NCBI RefSeq assembly: GCF_034931005.1
Contig: NZ_JAYGIN010000010.1
Location: 62,001-126,000 of the forward strand
Direction of reading: 5' to 3'
From: Arcicella sp034931005
Lineage (GTDB): Bacteria > Bacteroidota > Bacteroidia > Cytophagales > Spirosomataceae
DNA length: 64,000 nucleotides
Each line of letters begins with the position of its first letter. The first letter of the stretch is position 1. Positions 8,950-17,876 of this stretch are shown here, in pieces. The position numbers were made by a program, and so were the translations under genes. Under the pieces are notes generated by a model that searched no databases, was not told where the DNA came from, and saw only the letters and a program-made list of their open reading frames with translations.

Positions 8950-9711
8950 ATGAGAAAGAAAATTGTTGCAGGAAACTGGAAAATGAATAAATCAATGGAA
9001 GAAGCCTTGATTTTAGCTTCTGAAGTGGTTCACATGGTTAAGGACGAAGTTAATTCTGATGTTCAAGTAATTATTGCACCTCCTGCTTTGTATTTGACAA
9101 CTTTACAAAAACATACTGAAGCGGTTGCCAACATGGGAATTGCAGCCCAAAACTGTTCAAACAAGGCTTCTGGTGCTTATACAGGTGAAATTTCAGCTTC
9201 AATGTTGAAATCAATCGGAGCAACTCACGTTATTTTGGGACACTCTGAGCGTCGTCAATATTTCAACGAAAGCAATGAAGTTTTAGCTGAAAAAGTAAAT
9301 ATCGTTTTGGAAAATGATTTGACTCCTATTTTCTGTTGTGGTGAAACATTGGAACAACGTCAGGCTGAAGGTTTCTTTGAGTTTGTAGCTTCTCAATTGA
9401 CAGATAGTCTTTTCCATCTTTCTGCTGAAGAATTTGGCAAGGTAGTTATTGCTTATGAACCAATCTGGGCAATCGGTACAGGTTTGACTGCTTCTTCACA
9501 ACAAGCACAAGATATGCACGCATTTTTGAGAGGTCATTTAGCTACAAAGTACGGTCAAGAAGTGGCAGACAATACTTCTATTTTATACGGTGGAAGTTGT
9601 AATGAGAAAAATGCACAAGAACTTTTTGCTTGTCCAGACGTTGATGGTGGACTTATCGGTGGAGCTTCATTGAAATCTCGTGAATTTACAAACATCGCAA
9701 AATCATTCTAA
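8950..9711 (+). CDS. tpiA: Triosephosphate isomerase
   Basis: A 253-residue full-length enzyme interconverting dihydroxyacetone phosphate and glyceraldehyde 3-phosphate in glycolysis and gluconeogenesis. Active-site elements are complete: Asn9 and Lys11 (GNWKMN), the electrophile His98 in GHSERR, and the general base Glu170 in AYEPIWAIGTG, followed by the phosphate loop GGSCNEKNA and GGASLK. Cytoplasmic dimer in the known family. It is transcribed alone and is convergent with the Fur-family gene, with a very strong shared terminator between them. Confidence 0.98.
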   Translation: MRKKIVAGNWKMNKSMEEALILASEVVHMVKDEVNSDVQVIIAPPALYLTTLQKHTEAVANMGIAAQNCSNKASGAYTGEISASMLKSIGATHVILGHSERRQYFNESNEVLAEKVNIVLENDLTPIFCCGETLEQRQAEGFFEFVASQLTDSLFHLSAEEFGKVVIAYEPIWAIGTGLTASSQQAQDMHAFLRGHLATKYGQEVADNTSILYGGSCNEKNAQELFACPDVDGGLIGGASLKSREFTNIAKSF

Positions 9712-9741
9712 TTTAGTAACACAGACTTTAGTCTGTAAATA

Positions 9742-9798
9742 ATAATTCAAAAAAAAGAACTGTAATGATTGCCATTACAGTTCTTTTTTTTGAATTAT
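9742..9798. terminator. Bidirectional terminator between tpiA and the Fur-family gene
   Basis: A perfect inverted repeat of 26 bp per arm (9742-9767 and 9773-9798) with a 5-nt loop (ATTGC). Runs of eight A and eight T lie inside the arms, so it terminates both convergent genes. It ends exactly at the stop codon of the minus-strand gene. Confidence 0.95.
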
Positions 9799-10281
9799 CT
9801 AAGCAACTTCCCGTTGTTCTGCCAACATTGCTTTTTTATGTTCGCAGTCCGTTTTGGTACATGAACCATAAAAAATTAAGGAATGGTGCATCACATTAAA
9901 TTGGAGCATTTCCCCTACCATATTCTGAATTCCTTGTACACGAGGGTCGCAAAATTCTGTAACATGATGACAATCAGTACAAATTAAGTGGTCATGTTGA
10001 CGACGACCATACGATTTTTCATACTGAGCCTGATTACGTCCAAATTGATGTTTCGTTACCAAGTCACACTCAACCAATACATCCAACGTATTATACACTG
10101 TTGCACGTGAGACTTGATATTTCTTATTTTTCATTGAAATATATAATTCTTCAACATCAAAGTGGTCATCACGTGAATATATTTCCTCCAAAATAGCAAA
10201 GCGTTCGGGGGTTTTACGAAGTCCTTTATTCTCAAGATACGCCGTAAATATTTTTTTAACAGAATCTGAATTTGATTGCAT
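9799..10281 (-). CDS. Fur-family metal- or peroxide-responsive regulator
   Basis: A 160-residue Fur-superfamily repressor. The N-terminal winged helix includes QVSRATVYNTLDVLVECDLV (recognition helix SRATVYNTL). The dimerisation half carries the metal-site block HDHLICTDCHH (first CxxC) and a second Cys pair near the C-terminus (SCTKTDCEHKK), indicating a structural zinc site. I cannot separate Fur, Zur and PerR from sequence alone. Start at the ATG on 10281 gives the usual N-terminus (KGLRKTPERFAIL). Monocistronic. A partial dyad, ATTAATTTGGACTAAT at 10311-10326, lies 30 nt upstream and could be an autoregulatory site, which is weak inference. Confidence 0.9.
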   Translation of the reverse strand: MQSNSDSVKKIFTAYLENKGLRKTPERFAILEEIYSRDDHFDVEELYISMKNKKYQVSRATVYNTLDVLVECDLVTKHQFGRNQAQYEKSYGRRQHDHLICTDCHHVTEFCDPRVQGIQNMVGEMLQFNVMHHSLIFYGSCTKTDCEHKKAMLAEQREVA

Positions 10282-10590
10282 TCTTTGTGGTAATGTTAGC
10301 CCGACTCACTATTAATTTGGACTAATTCTATTATGTATTACAAATTAAATCAATTTTTGATAGATAGAGAAATTATTTACTTGAAATACAACAATCAATT
10401 TTATTTTAGAGTTCTTTCATTTTAACTTCAAGAAAATGATTAGAAAACTACTGCATAATTTCTACTGATTCAAAATACCTTCTTGTAGTCCTCTATCTTG
10501 AGTTTTCAAACTAAATTTAAGCTAAAATATGAGTTAGAAAGATGCTACTTTTTCAATAAATTTACGAGTAAAATCCAAAATAACAACAAA

Positions 10591-10956
10591 ATGGAACATA
10601 AAGCAGTATCAATCAGACCATTTATTGGAGCAAAAAATTTTGAAATTTCATGCAACTTCTACCGTGATTTAGGTTTTGAAGAAGTGATTTTAGGGAATAA
10701 TATGTCCTATTTCAAAACGGAGACTTTGGGCTTTTATTTACAAGATGCTTACGTGAAAGATTGGATTGACAATTCTATGATTTTCATGGAAGTTGACGAC
10801 GTAAGCCGTTATTGGAATGAACTTTCAGCTTTAGATTTAAGCAGTAAATATGAGGGAGTTCGTCTTGCTCCAATTATCAATTATGACTGGGGTAGAGAAT
10901 GTTTTTTACACGACCCTGCGGGGGTTTTATGGCACTTTGGAGAGTTTTATAAATAG
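10591..10956 (+). CDS. VOC-superfamily (glyoxalase/bleomycin-resistance-like) protein
   Basis: I start at the ATG on 10591, giving 121 residues; the longer frame from a TTG at 10498 adds 31 residues with no family character. The core RPFIGAKNFEISCNFYRDLGF is the first beta-alpha unit of a vicinal-oxygen-chelate module, and the C-terminal block REFLHDPAGVLWHFGE-like segment (CFLHDPAGVLWHF) is the usual end. Members bind divalent metals and act in isomerisation, dioxygenation or drug binding; this one's substrate is unknown. It is convergent with the Rel gene and shares its terminator. Confidence 0.8.
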   Translation: MEHKAVSIRPFIGAKNFEISCNFYRDLGFEEVILGNNMSYFKTETLGFYLQDAYVKDWIDNSMIFMEVDDVSRYWNELSALDLSSKYEGVRLAPIINYDWGRECFLHDPAGVLWHFGEFYK

Positions 10957-10958
10957 AC

Positions 10959-11024
10959 GATGTTCGTTTTTCGGAACTTGATGTCAGACAATTACCCAAC
11001 ATCAAATATCGAAAAACGAACATC
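10959..11024. terminator. Nested bidirectional hairpin between the VOC gene and rel
   Basis: 15-bp outer arms (GATGTTCGTTTTTCG at 10959-10973, complement at 11010-11024) and 7-bp inner arms (TTGATGT at 10978-10984, ACATCAA at 10999-11005). Ends six bases before the rel stop codon. Confidence 0.85.
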
Positions 11025-11030
11025 AAACCA

Positions 11031-13289
11031 CTATTCTTCTCTTTCCACTTCAATTACGCCTTCTACTTGTTCAAGCAAGTTTACAAGAGTTTCTAAATGA
11101 CTTGTATCACTTACCATCAAAGCTATTTTACCCTCAAAAATTCCTTCTTTTACGCCAATAGAGAGGTTTTGAATATTTACCTTTAGTTCTTGTGAAATAA
11201 CTCTTGTTACATCGCTCATGAGTCCCATACGGTCAGTCCCACGAATCACTAAATGTGCCACAAACGACATTTGTATTTGACTCGTCCAGAAAGCTTTAAT
11301 AACCCTATCTCCATGACGAGACAATAATTCAGTAGCATTTGGACAAGCCGTTCGGTGAATTTTAATACCTTCATTAATCGTAACGAAACCAAAAACACCA
11401 TCACCTGCAATTGGATTACAACATTTTGCTAAGGTATAATCTACCTTATCCATGTCTTCTCCAATCAAAATTCCGTCAGCATTTTTCTTATCTCCGTGCA
11501 GTTTTTTCAGTTCTTTCGTAATACTCTTGGTATCCGTCAAAGGTTCTTTTATTGCCTTTGCTTCTTGCTTACGTTCGTGTGCTTCACGGTCTGACTTCCA
11601 ACGCTTTAACTCATCTAATTGCAAATATCCCTTTCCAAAACGATAAAATAAATCATTAGAATCTTTGGCGTTGAAATAGGCTCGTAATTGATTTGTAACC
11701 TCCAAAGTAAGTGGAGAAATCCCCAAAACTTTGAGTCGGTGTTCAACCATATCACGCCCCATAATGACGTGCGATTTGTTGGCTTCTTTGATATAATCTT
11801 TAATGCGTGACTTGGCTTTGGTGGTTACCACAAACTGTAACCAATCTTCCGACGGTTTTTGTTTTGGCGAAGTCATACATTCAATAATATCACCCGTTTT
11901 GAGTTTATGGCTCAAAGGAACTAAACGGTTATTTACCTTTGCTCCAATACACCTTGCTCCTACTTCGGTATGAATTTCAAAGGCAAAGTCTAAAGCGGTT
12001 GCTCCGTCTTTCAGAACCACTAATTTACCTTTTGGCGTATAAACAAAAACCTCTTCGTTGTATAAACTACTGCGAATATCATCTACCAAGTCAACGGCTG
12101 ATTGAGTTTTATCCGAATTATCTAAAGCTTCTCTAATTTGGCTCAACCACGACTCGAAAGCAGTATTAGTTCGGGTATCATTACCTTTGTATTTCCAGTG
12201 AGCGGCAAAACCTTTCTCTGCAATTTCGTCCATTCTTGTACTCCGAATCTGAACTTCAACCCATCGCCCACGCTTACCCGACCCCATAACGGTGGTATGC
12301 AAAGACTCATAACCGTTTGATTTTGGGTTAGAAATCCAGTCTTTCAATCGGTCAGGATTGGGTTTATAATGGTCTGTTACCATCGAATAAACTGCCCAAC
12401 AAGCAGCTTTTTCTTGCTCCGTCGGTACATTCAAAATTACTCTAACCGCAAAAAGGTCGTATATTTCCTCAAAAGGCGTATTGTTCTTTTTGAGTTTATT
12501 ATAAATCGAATAAATGGATTTAGGGCGACCTTTTACAATGTGTTTAAAACCCATTTCATTCAAATCTTTCTCAATTGGACGGATAAAGTTTTGAATGAAA
12601 GTTTCTCTTGATGTTTTGGTTTCTTTTAATTTTCGGGCAATGTCTTTGTATGCTTCTGGTTCGGTATATTTCAAACACAAATCTTCTAACTCTGATTTGA
12701 TAGCGTGCAAACCTAAACGGTGAGCTAATGGAGCATACAAATAGAAGGTTTCAGAAGCAATTTTGAGTTGTTTATCACGTGCCATACTCCCCAATGTTCG
12801 CATATTGTGAAGACGGTCGGCAAGTTTAATCAAAATCACACGAATATCATCCGAAAGCGTCAAGAGCATTTTACGAAAATTCTCCGCTTGTTGTGAGCTT
12901 CCGTAATCAAAAACACCTGAAATTTTGGTAAGTCCATCAATGATTTTGGCAACATTTTTCCCAAAAAGTCCTTCAATTTCACTCAATTCTATTTCAGTAT
13001 CTTCTACTACATCATGCAATAAGGCACACATAATGGAAGTAGCACCCAAACCAATTTCCTCCACACAAATTTGAGCGACGGCAATGGGATGATAAATGTA
13101 AGGTTCGCCAGATTTTCGCCTCATTTCTTTATGGGCATCTGCTGACATCAAAAAGGCTTTCTTTATTAATTTGGCATCATCATCTTGAAGATATGGACGA
13201 GCGGTATGAAGTAATTTTCTGTACCGTTTGAGGATTTCCTTTCTTTCCTGTTCTAAATCAATTGCTACGACTTCCACGGTTTTTGACAT
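11031..13289 (-). CDS. rel: Bifunctional (p)ppGpp synthetase/hydrolase, RelA/SpoT family
   Basis: A 752-residue long Rel enzyme. The HD hydrolase domain is intact: His67 (YIYHP), His92-Asp93 (LLHDVVED) and the later LADRLHNMRTL block. The synthetase domain (about 250-370) has the G-loop region LKDWISNPKSNGYESLHT and the VEVQIRS strand. TGS follows near 410-470 (VFVYTPKGKLVVLKDGATAL), then the zinc-finger-like CCNPIAGD and a C-terminal ACT domain (about 680-750). It both makes and degrades (p)ppGpp in response to amino-acid starvation and other stress. It is the only long RSH gene in the window. Shares no operon with neighbours. Confidence 0.96.
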   Translation of the reverse strand: MSKTVEVVAIDLEQERKEILKRYRKLLHTARPYLQDDDAKLIKKAFLMSADAHKEMRRKSGEPYIYHPIAVAQICVEEIGLGATSIMCALLHDVVEDTEIELSEIEGLFGKNVAKIIDGLTKISGVFDYGSSQQAENFRKMLLTLSDDIRVILIKLADRLHNMRTLGSMARDKQLKIASETFYLYAPLAHRLGLHAIKSELEDLCLKYTEPEAYKDIARKLKETKTSRETFIQNFIRPIEKDLNEMGFKHIVKGRPKSIYSIYNKLKKNNTPFEEIYDLFAVRVILNVPTEQEKAACWAVYSMVTDHYKPNPDRLKDWISNPKSNGYESLHTTVMGSGKRGRWVEVQIRSTRMDEIAEKGFAAHWKYKGNDTRTNTAFESWLSQIREALDNSDKTQSAVDLVDDIRSSLYNEEVFVYTPKGKLVVLKDGATALDFAFEIHTEVGARCIGAKVNNRLVPLSHKLKTGDIIECMTSPKQKPSEDWLQFVVTTKAKSRIKDYIKEANKSHVIMGRDMVEHRLKVLGISPLTLEVTNQLRAYFNAKDSNDLFYRFGKGYLQLDELKRWKSDREAHERKQEAKAIKEPLTDTKSITKELKKLHGDKKNADGILIGEDMDKVDYTLAKCCNPIAGDGVFGFVTINEGIKIHRTACPNATELLSRHGDRVIKAFWTSQIQMSFVAHLVIRGTDRMGLMSDVTRVISQELKVNIQNLSIGVKEGIFEGKIALMVSDTSHLETLVNLLEQVEGVIEVEREE

Positions 13290-13383
13290 TGCATATTATA
13301 AATGGTGATTAAACTAAATTAATAGAAACCAAGCACAATGACAAATTAGAATTGAGTTTTTTAGATGAAAGAAACGCACAAAA

Positions 13384-13463
13384 AAATGAATGATTTTAGA
13401 AACCTTTAACAAAACGCTTATAATCAAGTGCTTAATTAAATAGACTCCTAAAATCATTCATTT
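13384..13463 (-). terminator. Long-loop inverted repeat after the DUF6089 gene
   Basis: Perfect 16-bp arms (AAATGAATGATTTTAG at 13384-13399, complement at 13448-13463) with a 48-nt loop, ten bases downstream of the stop codon of the minus-strand DUF6089 gene. Probable terminator; no clean T-tract. Confidence 0.6.
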
Positions 13464-13473
13464 GGCAAATTTC

Positions 13474-14565
13474 CTATTTAATAACAGGACATTTTATACT
13501 TGGAGCAATATGATAAATAATCTTAAAACTCGTTAGTACGTACATATCATTTAGTTTAGAAGAACTATTTCTTACCCCTCCAATTGTTCCATCTAATTCA
13601 GGAAAAGTATTCGCTGGCGTTAAATTTGGGTCAATATAAGCAGGATTAACCCTTGTTCCATAATAATTACGGATAAATGCTTCACGATTTTTACCTGAAT
13701 AGGCTGCAATTAATTCATTTTCACGGTGTCCCATTGCTGCTGATAAACTACTCACTGCTGATAAATCTGAAGATTTGGCAAAATATCCACCCACATCATC
13801 AAGGTAGTCTGAAAAAGTATATCTCACACCAACCTCAAAGCCTACATCAACATTTCTATTGATTTTATATCTAAGTCCTGCTCCAAACGGAATACTTACG
13901 TTTACCAAATTGTAAGGTTGGTCGGTATAACCCGTCAATCCCTGTCCTTCTGTATTGAGCGGCTGTAAACTTACCCATTCTCCTGGAAATGCTTCTGTAC
14001 CTGCATAATCTGTTGGTGCTTTAGCCACAGGGTTATGATGAAAAACCGCTATTCCTGCAAAGAAATAAGGAATTAACTGCGGACGATTACGATAACTACG
14101 TGACTCTGCAATAACATTATAGATGCCCGAAAAGGATAATTCTTTCACATCATTTCTGAAATGAGCATTACGCATATACAATTGTTCAAGTCCTGCAATG
14201 CCTTCAAATTTATTATCATCGCCAAAAATTCTTGCCCAAGTCAAACCTAATCGACCACTAAAATGTGGATTAAAATGGCGAGTATAGCCAAATGCTACAT
14301 TCCACCTAACACTCTGGAGAGTTGATTGTATCGGACGGTTATAAGGGGCAAGGTCACCGTAATAAGTTGATGTACCGATACCAAACGAAATATCCGAATG
14401 GCGTTCATACAAACTCTTGCGTTTTGTTCCGTCGCTATTGAATAATTTCGAGAAAAACGATTGAGAAAAACAAGGATTGTAGAACAAGTAAAATATCATA
14501 AAGAACAACGGCAACAAACGCCGTTTTTTCTCTTGGTTTAGTTTATAATTGATAGATTTTTTCAT
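13474..14565 (-). CDS. DUF6089-type outer-membrane beta-barrel protein
   Basis: A 363-residue exported protein. After a basic N-terminus, residues 17-34 form a signal peptide (LLPLFFMIFYLFYNPCFSQ). The mature part begins with the family hallmark DISFGIGTSTYYGDL and continues as alternating aromatic strands (WNVAFGYTRHF, GLRYKINRNVDVGFEVGVRYTF) compatible with an eight- to twelve-stranded barrel. DUF6089 proteins are widespread in Bacteroidota and uncharacterised. The internal region with NELIAAYSGKNREAFIRN looks like an extracellular loop. The gene probably has its own promoter in the 80 bp before it. Confidence 0.75.
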   Translation of the reverse strand: MKKSINYKLNQEKKRRLLPLFFMIFYLFYNPCFSQSFFSKLFNSDGTKRKSLYERHSDISFGIGTSTYYGDLAPYNRPIQSTLQSVRWNVAFGYTRHFNPHFSGRLGLTWARIFGDDNKFEGIAGLEQLYMRNAHFRNDVKELSFSGIYNVIAESRSYRNRPQLIPYFFAGIAVFHHNPVAKAPTDYAGTEAFPGEWVSLQPLNTEGQGLTGYTDQPYNLVNVSIPFGAGLRYKINRNVDVGFEVGVRYTFSDYLDDVGGYFAKSSDLSAVSSLSAAMGHRENELIAAYSGKNREAFIRNYYGTRVNPAYIDPNLTPANTFPELDGTIGGVRNSSSKLNDMYVLTSFKIIYHIAPSIKCPVIK

Positions 14566-14644
14566 TACTATTTTTATGGGTTCTTTTTTATAACGTATTC
14601 TGGTTAGGTTTTATGTTTTTGAATGAGTAATCGGCAAAAATATT

Positions 14645-15193
14645 TTAGATTCCCATTCGTTTACGCAACTCTGTAATGTGAGCAGTATGGTGTTTTCCAT
14701 GCCACGAATACATTCCTGTTACAGTACGCAAAGCATTCAAATGCTTGGTTTCAGGGTGCATAAATTGGTGTTCAAATTGTGCATCAGTCATTGATTTCAA
14801 CAACATTACCCAACGCTTGTGCATCACCTCCAACATTGTCAATGACCATTCGATGGGTGCATTTTTACCATCTTCCAGTTCAGCCCAAAGATGTTCTTCA
14901 TAAGGTTTTATAGTCGGGGTGTTTTCGGTCAAAGCCAATTTAAAACGAATGAAAGCATTGGCATGAGAATCTGCTACGTGATTAATAGTCTGACGAACCG
15001 TCCACCCATCTGGACGATAAGGCAATAATAACTGTTCCTCTGTCAAACCTTCAACCGCTTTGCTCAACAATGCTGGCAGAGCTTCAATATCAGCAATCCA
15101 TTGTTGTAATGTTTCATTGGTGATAATTTCTGGTTTTTTGAATGTCCCGATTGGGTAGCGTAATTGCTCTAAATTTGGTTCTTGAATGCTCAT
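14645..15193 (-). CDS. DinB/YfiT-type metal-dependent transferase (bacillithiol transferase-like)
   Basis: A 182-residue DinB-fold protein of the YfiT branch. It opens with the family start LEQLRYPIGTFKKP and shows the three-histidine metal site: NHVADSH in helix 2 and WHGKHHTAHI near the C-terminus. Characterised YfiT/BstA proteins use nickel or zinc and transfer bacillithiol or glutathione to toxic electrophiles. Whether this organism makes bacillithiol is not shown in the window. Cytoplasmic, no partner gene beside it. Confidence 0.88.
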   Translation of the reverse strand: MSIQEPNLEQLRYPIGTFKKPEIITNETLQQWIADIEALPALLSKAVEGLTEEQLLLPYRPDGWTVRQTINHVADSHANAFIRFKLALTENTPTIKPYEEHLWAELEDGKNAPIEWSLTMLEVMHKRWVMLLKSMTDAQFEHQFMHPETKHLNALRTVTGMYSWHGKHHTAHITELRKRMGI

Positions 15194-15691
15194 AATCTTT
15201 CTATTTAATTGTTATAAATGCTATAAAATTTTCTTTTTTAATTCTTAATTTAATACAATTTTAAACTTGAGAAAAATGCTTGTTATATTTCTAAGATTTC
15301 TTGAGTAAATATGCTCATAAATGACCCTATGATTATTTTCATAAATCATTAAGCGTTTTAATAAGTTAAAATCAACTTTTCTACACAGTTATACTTTTTA
15401 TTAAAATATTACTACAAACTACACTCTGTTTTAGAATGTTTTTAAGAAAAAATTGCACCTTCAAAAAATTTAACAAAAAAACATTTGGACTTACCATTTT
15501 ATGTATTATTATCGAAGTATCATTTTTCATCAAGACACTAAAATATTGTAAACTTCAGGAGATTCTCGACGGCTACGCAACATCTCATAGGTATAAGTTC
15601 TTAGTGAAATTAACACTTCTGAATTAATATTGAAATGTTATTTTGAAAAATGACGACACAACTTCATCAACAAATTATACCAAATTCAAGC

Positions 15692-15822
15692 AATGGTCTT
15701 CAAACCATTCTTTTTTATTCTTAACATTCATTAGTCTGAAAAGACTATCAAAATATTTAATTTTTTGAGATTGTTTTTGGATATTTCCATAAATCCTTTC
15801 TTCATTGGAGAAAGGATTTTTT
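15692..15822 (+). ncRNA. Candidate structured small RNA with three hairpins
   Basis: In 130 nt: AATGGT at 15692-15697 pairs with ACCATT at 15704-15709 and is followed by CTTTTTT; TAGTCT-GAAA-AGACTA at 15732-15747 is a 6-bp stem closed by a GNRA tetraloop; AATCCTTTCT at 15792-15801 pairs with AGAAAGGATT at 15809-15818, followed by Ts, making a good intrinsic terminator. No coding gene ends just upstream on this strand, so the terminators point to an unannotated transcript. A minus-strand frame of 64 codons overlaps but has no recognisable family. Confidence 0.4.
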
Positions 15823-15919
15823 CGTTTAAACAAATCTCCATTCGTGAAGCTAATCAAAAAAATAGCCATAAAGTGAAAAAAATAGTTAAGAAAGTTATAT
15901 TTTATTCATGAAATAAAAT

Positions 15920-16112
15920 TATCTTTGTAACATAATTATGAACAATATAAGAATACTCATATTCTAAGATTCAATAATTATTCCAAAAACAATCTTGATT
16001 TTTATTATAAACGAATATTTTTTTGAATTTCTAAGTGTATTTACAACTCCTCTCATAATAACTATTTAACCATGATTAAGAAACCTCAACCACAAGTTGA
16101 GGTTTTCTTTTT
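15920..16112 (+). ncRNA. Candidate small transcript: promoter-like element to terminator
   Basis: TATCTTTG at 15920-15927 fits the Bacteroidota -7 element (the -33 element is weak). A strong terminator follows at 16081-16105 (AAACCTCAAC, 5-nt loop, GTTGAGGTTT, then T-rich). The interval of about 180 nt has no gene, only a 32-codon frame from 16072 that runs through the hairpin. A small RNA is the simplest reading, a long leader of the next gene the alternative. Confidence 0.35.
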
Positions 16113-16194
16113 ATTCTGTACAATCAACAAAAGGCATCATTTTTGCTCGTTTTATGGGGTCACTAAGTAAGTTTTAAAAACCCATAAAAATTGT

Positions 16195-16920
16195 ATGAAA
16201 GTCAAACTATTAATTTGTTTGAGTGCTATCTTCTTGTGCTTTACCCCAACGAAATCTCCTAAATTAAAAATCAAATCTCCGTATCGAAAGCTATTTGTAG
16301 GTGCTAAAACCGTCGATTGTACAGGCGATGGAAAAGGCAAATGTATGATGGTGAAGAACTCGCCTGAGAAAAGTTGGGAATATTTCTATGACCAAATAGA
16401 GGGCTTCAAACACGAACAAGGCTATGAATATCAATTACTTATTGAAATCGTGGATGTTCCAGAAGGTCTGACTGATGGTTCGTTTGTAAAGTATGTTTTG
16501 AAAAAAGTAATTAGTAAAAGAGCGATGGAGTCTAACCATATAGCCAGTAGTATTGCTCCTGTTACACCCACTCCGCCAGCTAATAAAAGCCGAGCCACAG
16601 AGTGGATTTTGACAGATTTTATTTTTAAAAATAACGGACTGGAAGCTAAAGGTTTTGAAGCAACTTTAACAATGGATTTTGCCCAAAAGAAAGTGTTCGG
16701 ACAAGGTCCCTGCAATCGTTATTTTGGCACATTAAGAGACTTGGATAAAAATCGGGTACGTTTTGAAAACATTGGTAGTACAAAGTCTGCTTGTAATTTG
16801 ACTGATAAAGAAAAAGCGTTTTTCGATTTGTTACCTCTTTCGCAGAATTTTGTAATTGAAGGCAATAGAATGTTTGTTTATCATGGCACTGAATTAATCT
16901 TAGCCTTTAAAAGAAGATAA
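16195..16920 (+). CDS. Exported DUF4377 + META domain protein
   Basis: A 241-residue protein with an N-terminal hydrophobic segment (residues 4-17). Residues about 25-105 match the DUF4377 pattern (CMMVKNSPEKSWEYFYDQIEGF, then GYEYQLLIEIVDVP). After a Pro-rich linker (PVTPTPPANKS) comes a META/HslJ-like domain at about 133-240, with the defining turn GPCNRYFG and the closing FVIEGNRMFVYHG. META domains occur in heat-shock lipoprotein HslJ and secreted inhibitors; biochemical role is unclear. A weak terminator (16929-16958) follows. Confidence 0.8.
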   Translation: MKVKLLICLSAIFLCFTPTKSPKLKIKSPYRKLFVGAKTVDCTGDGKGKCMMVKNSPEKSWEYFYDQIEGFKHEQGYEYQLLIEIVDVPEGLTDGSFVKYVLKKVISKRAMESNHIASSIAPVTPTPPANKSRATEWILTDFIFKNNGLEAKGFEATLTMDFAQKKVFGQGPCNRYFGTLRDLDKNRVRFENIGSTKSACNLTDKEKAFFDLLPLSQNFVIEGNRMFVYHGTELILAFKRR

Positions 16921-16928
16921 GAAATAAC

Positions 16929-16958
16929 ATTCTCAGAACAAGAATATCTTTTTTTTTG
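16929..16958 (+). terminator. Weak intrinsic terminator after the META-domain gene
   Basis: 5-bp stem ATTCT/AGAAT with a 7-nt loop, followed by ATC and nine Ts. Confidence 0.5.
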
Positions 16959-17105
16959 ATTAAACTTACTCTAAAATTAATCAAACTAAGTAAAGATTTG
17001 AATTTAGGGGTTGGCATTAGTGTTGAAACGCTGTATTAATCAGGTCATTGAAACATAGCCAAACATCAACTAATTCTTAACGAATACTTATTAAACATTT
17101 TAAAC

Positions 17106-17876
17106 ATGGGAAGATTCACAGGGAAAGTTGCCTTAGTTACTGGTAGTGGAAGAGGTATTGGTAGGGCCATCGCCGTTAGACTTGCACAAGAAGGTGCAAG
17201 TGTTGTAATTAATGATTTAAGAAATGATGATAACGCCACAGAAACGGTTAGACAGGTAGAAGCAACAGGAGCAAAAGCTCATTTTATACAAGCGGATATT
17301 TCTCATGTCGATGCAGTTACAGCAATGGTTGCCGAAGCTGTTGCGACTTTCGGGACTTTAGATATTTTAGTTAATAATGCAGGTGTTGAAATCAACGCTC
17401 CGTTCTGGGAAGTAACTGAAAAACAATATGATATTGTGATGGATGTCAATTTGAAAGGAATGTTTTTCTTGACGCAAGCATTTGTAAAGTACGTAAAGGA
17501 AAATAATCGTGCTGGTGTGGTTGTTAATAATAGTTCGGTTCACGAAGAATTGCCTTTCCCAAATTTTACGGCTTATTGTGCCAGTAAAGGCGGTATGCAA
17601 ATGGTAATGAGAAATTTGGCGGTAGAATTGGCTCCATTGGGAATCAGAATCAATAACGTAGCTCCAGGGGCCATTAAAACTCCTATAAATGCTGACCTTT
17701 TAAGTAAACCAGAATTATTGGCTACTCTTCAAAATAATATTTCATTGGCTCGTTTGGGCGAACCCGAAGATGTTGCAGCGGTTATAGCATTTTTAGCGTC
17801 TGATGATGCAAAATATGTAACTGGCTCAACGTATTACGTAGATGGAGGCTTGACTTTCCATTATAAGGAACAGTAG
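17106..17876 (+). CDS. Short-chain dehydrogenase/reductase (glucose 1-dehydrogenase-like)
   Basis: A 256-residue classical SDR. The cofactor loop is TGSGRGIG at 12-19, NNAGV follows near 90, the catalytic Ser is in VNNSSVHE, and Tyr and Lys are in YCASK. The C-terminal segment FLASDDAKYVTGSTYYVDGG is the typical end. The closest remembered families are glucose 1-dehydrogenase and FabG-like sugar or acyl reductases; the substrate cannot be fixed. Asp after the second strand (INDLRND) does not clearly settle NAD versus NADP. It ends against a long repeat hairpin shared with the SPOR gene. Confidence 0.9.
   Translation: MGRFTGKVALVTGSGRGIGRAIAVRLAQEGASVVINDLRNDDNATETVRQVEATGAKAHFIQADISHVDAVTAMVAEAVATFGTLDILVNNAGVEINAPFWEVTEKQYDIVMDVNLKGMFFLTQAFVKYVKENNRAGVVVNNSSVHEELPFPNFTAYCASKGGMQMVMRNLAVELAPLGIRINNVAPGAIKTPINADLLSKPELLATLQNNISLARLGEPEDVAAVIAFLASDDAKYVTGSTYYVDGGLTFHYKEQ

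Larger units (their letters stand above)
15194..16194. other. 1-kb AT-rich region without convincing genes
   Basis: The short open frames here (192-195 bp) lack family likeness and good starts. The right half holds three hairpins and two T-tract terminators (separate entries) and a TATCTTTG promoter element at 15920-15927. The left half (15194-15640) shows nothing I can name. Confidence 0.6.

Noticed and set aside
10498..10590. Upstream TTG start for the VOC protein.
   Set aside because: Adds 31 residues without domain character; the ATG at 10591 gives a standard length.
15436..15627. 63-codon frame with a hydrophobic stretch.
   Set aside because: No promoter, no recognisable family, AT-rich sequence gives hydrophobic codons by chance; kept only as part of the gene-free region.
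15675..15869. 64-codon minus-strand frame.
   Set aside because: It spans three hairpins and two terminators that read on the other strand; I judged RNA structure more likely, though not certain.
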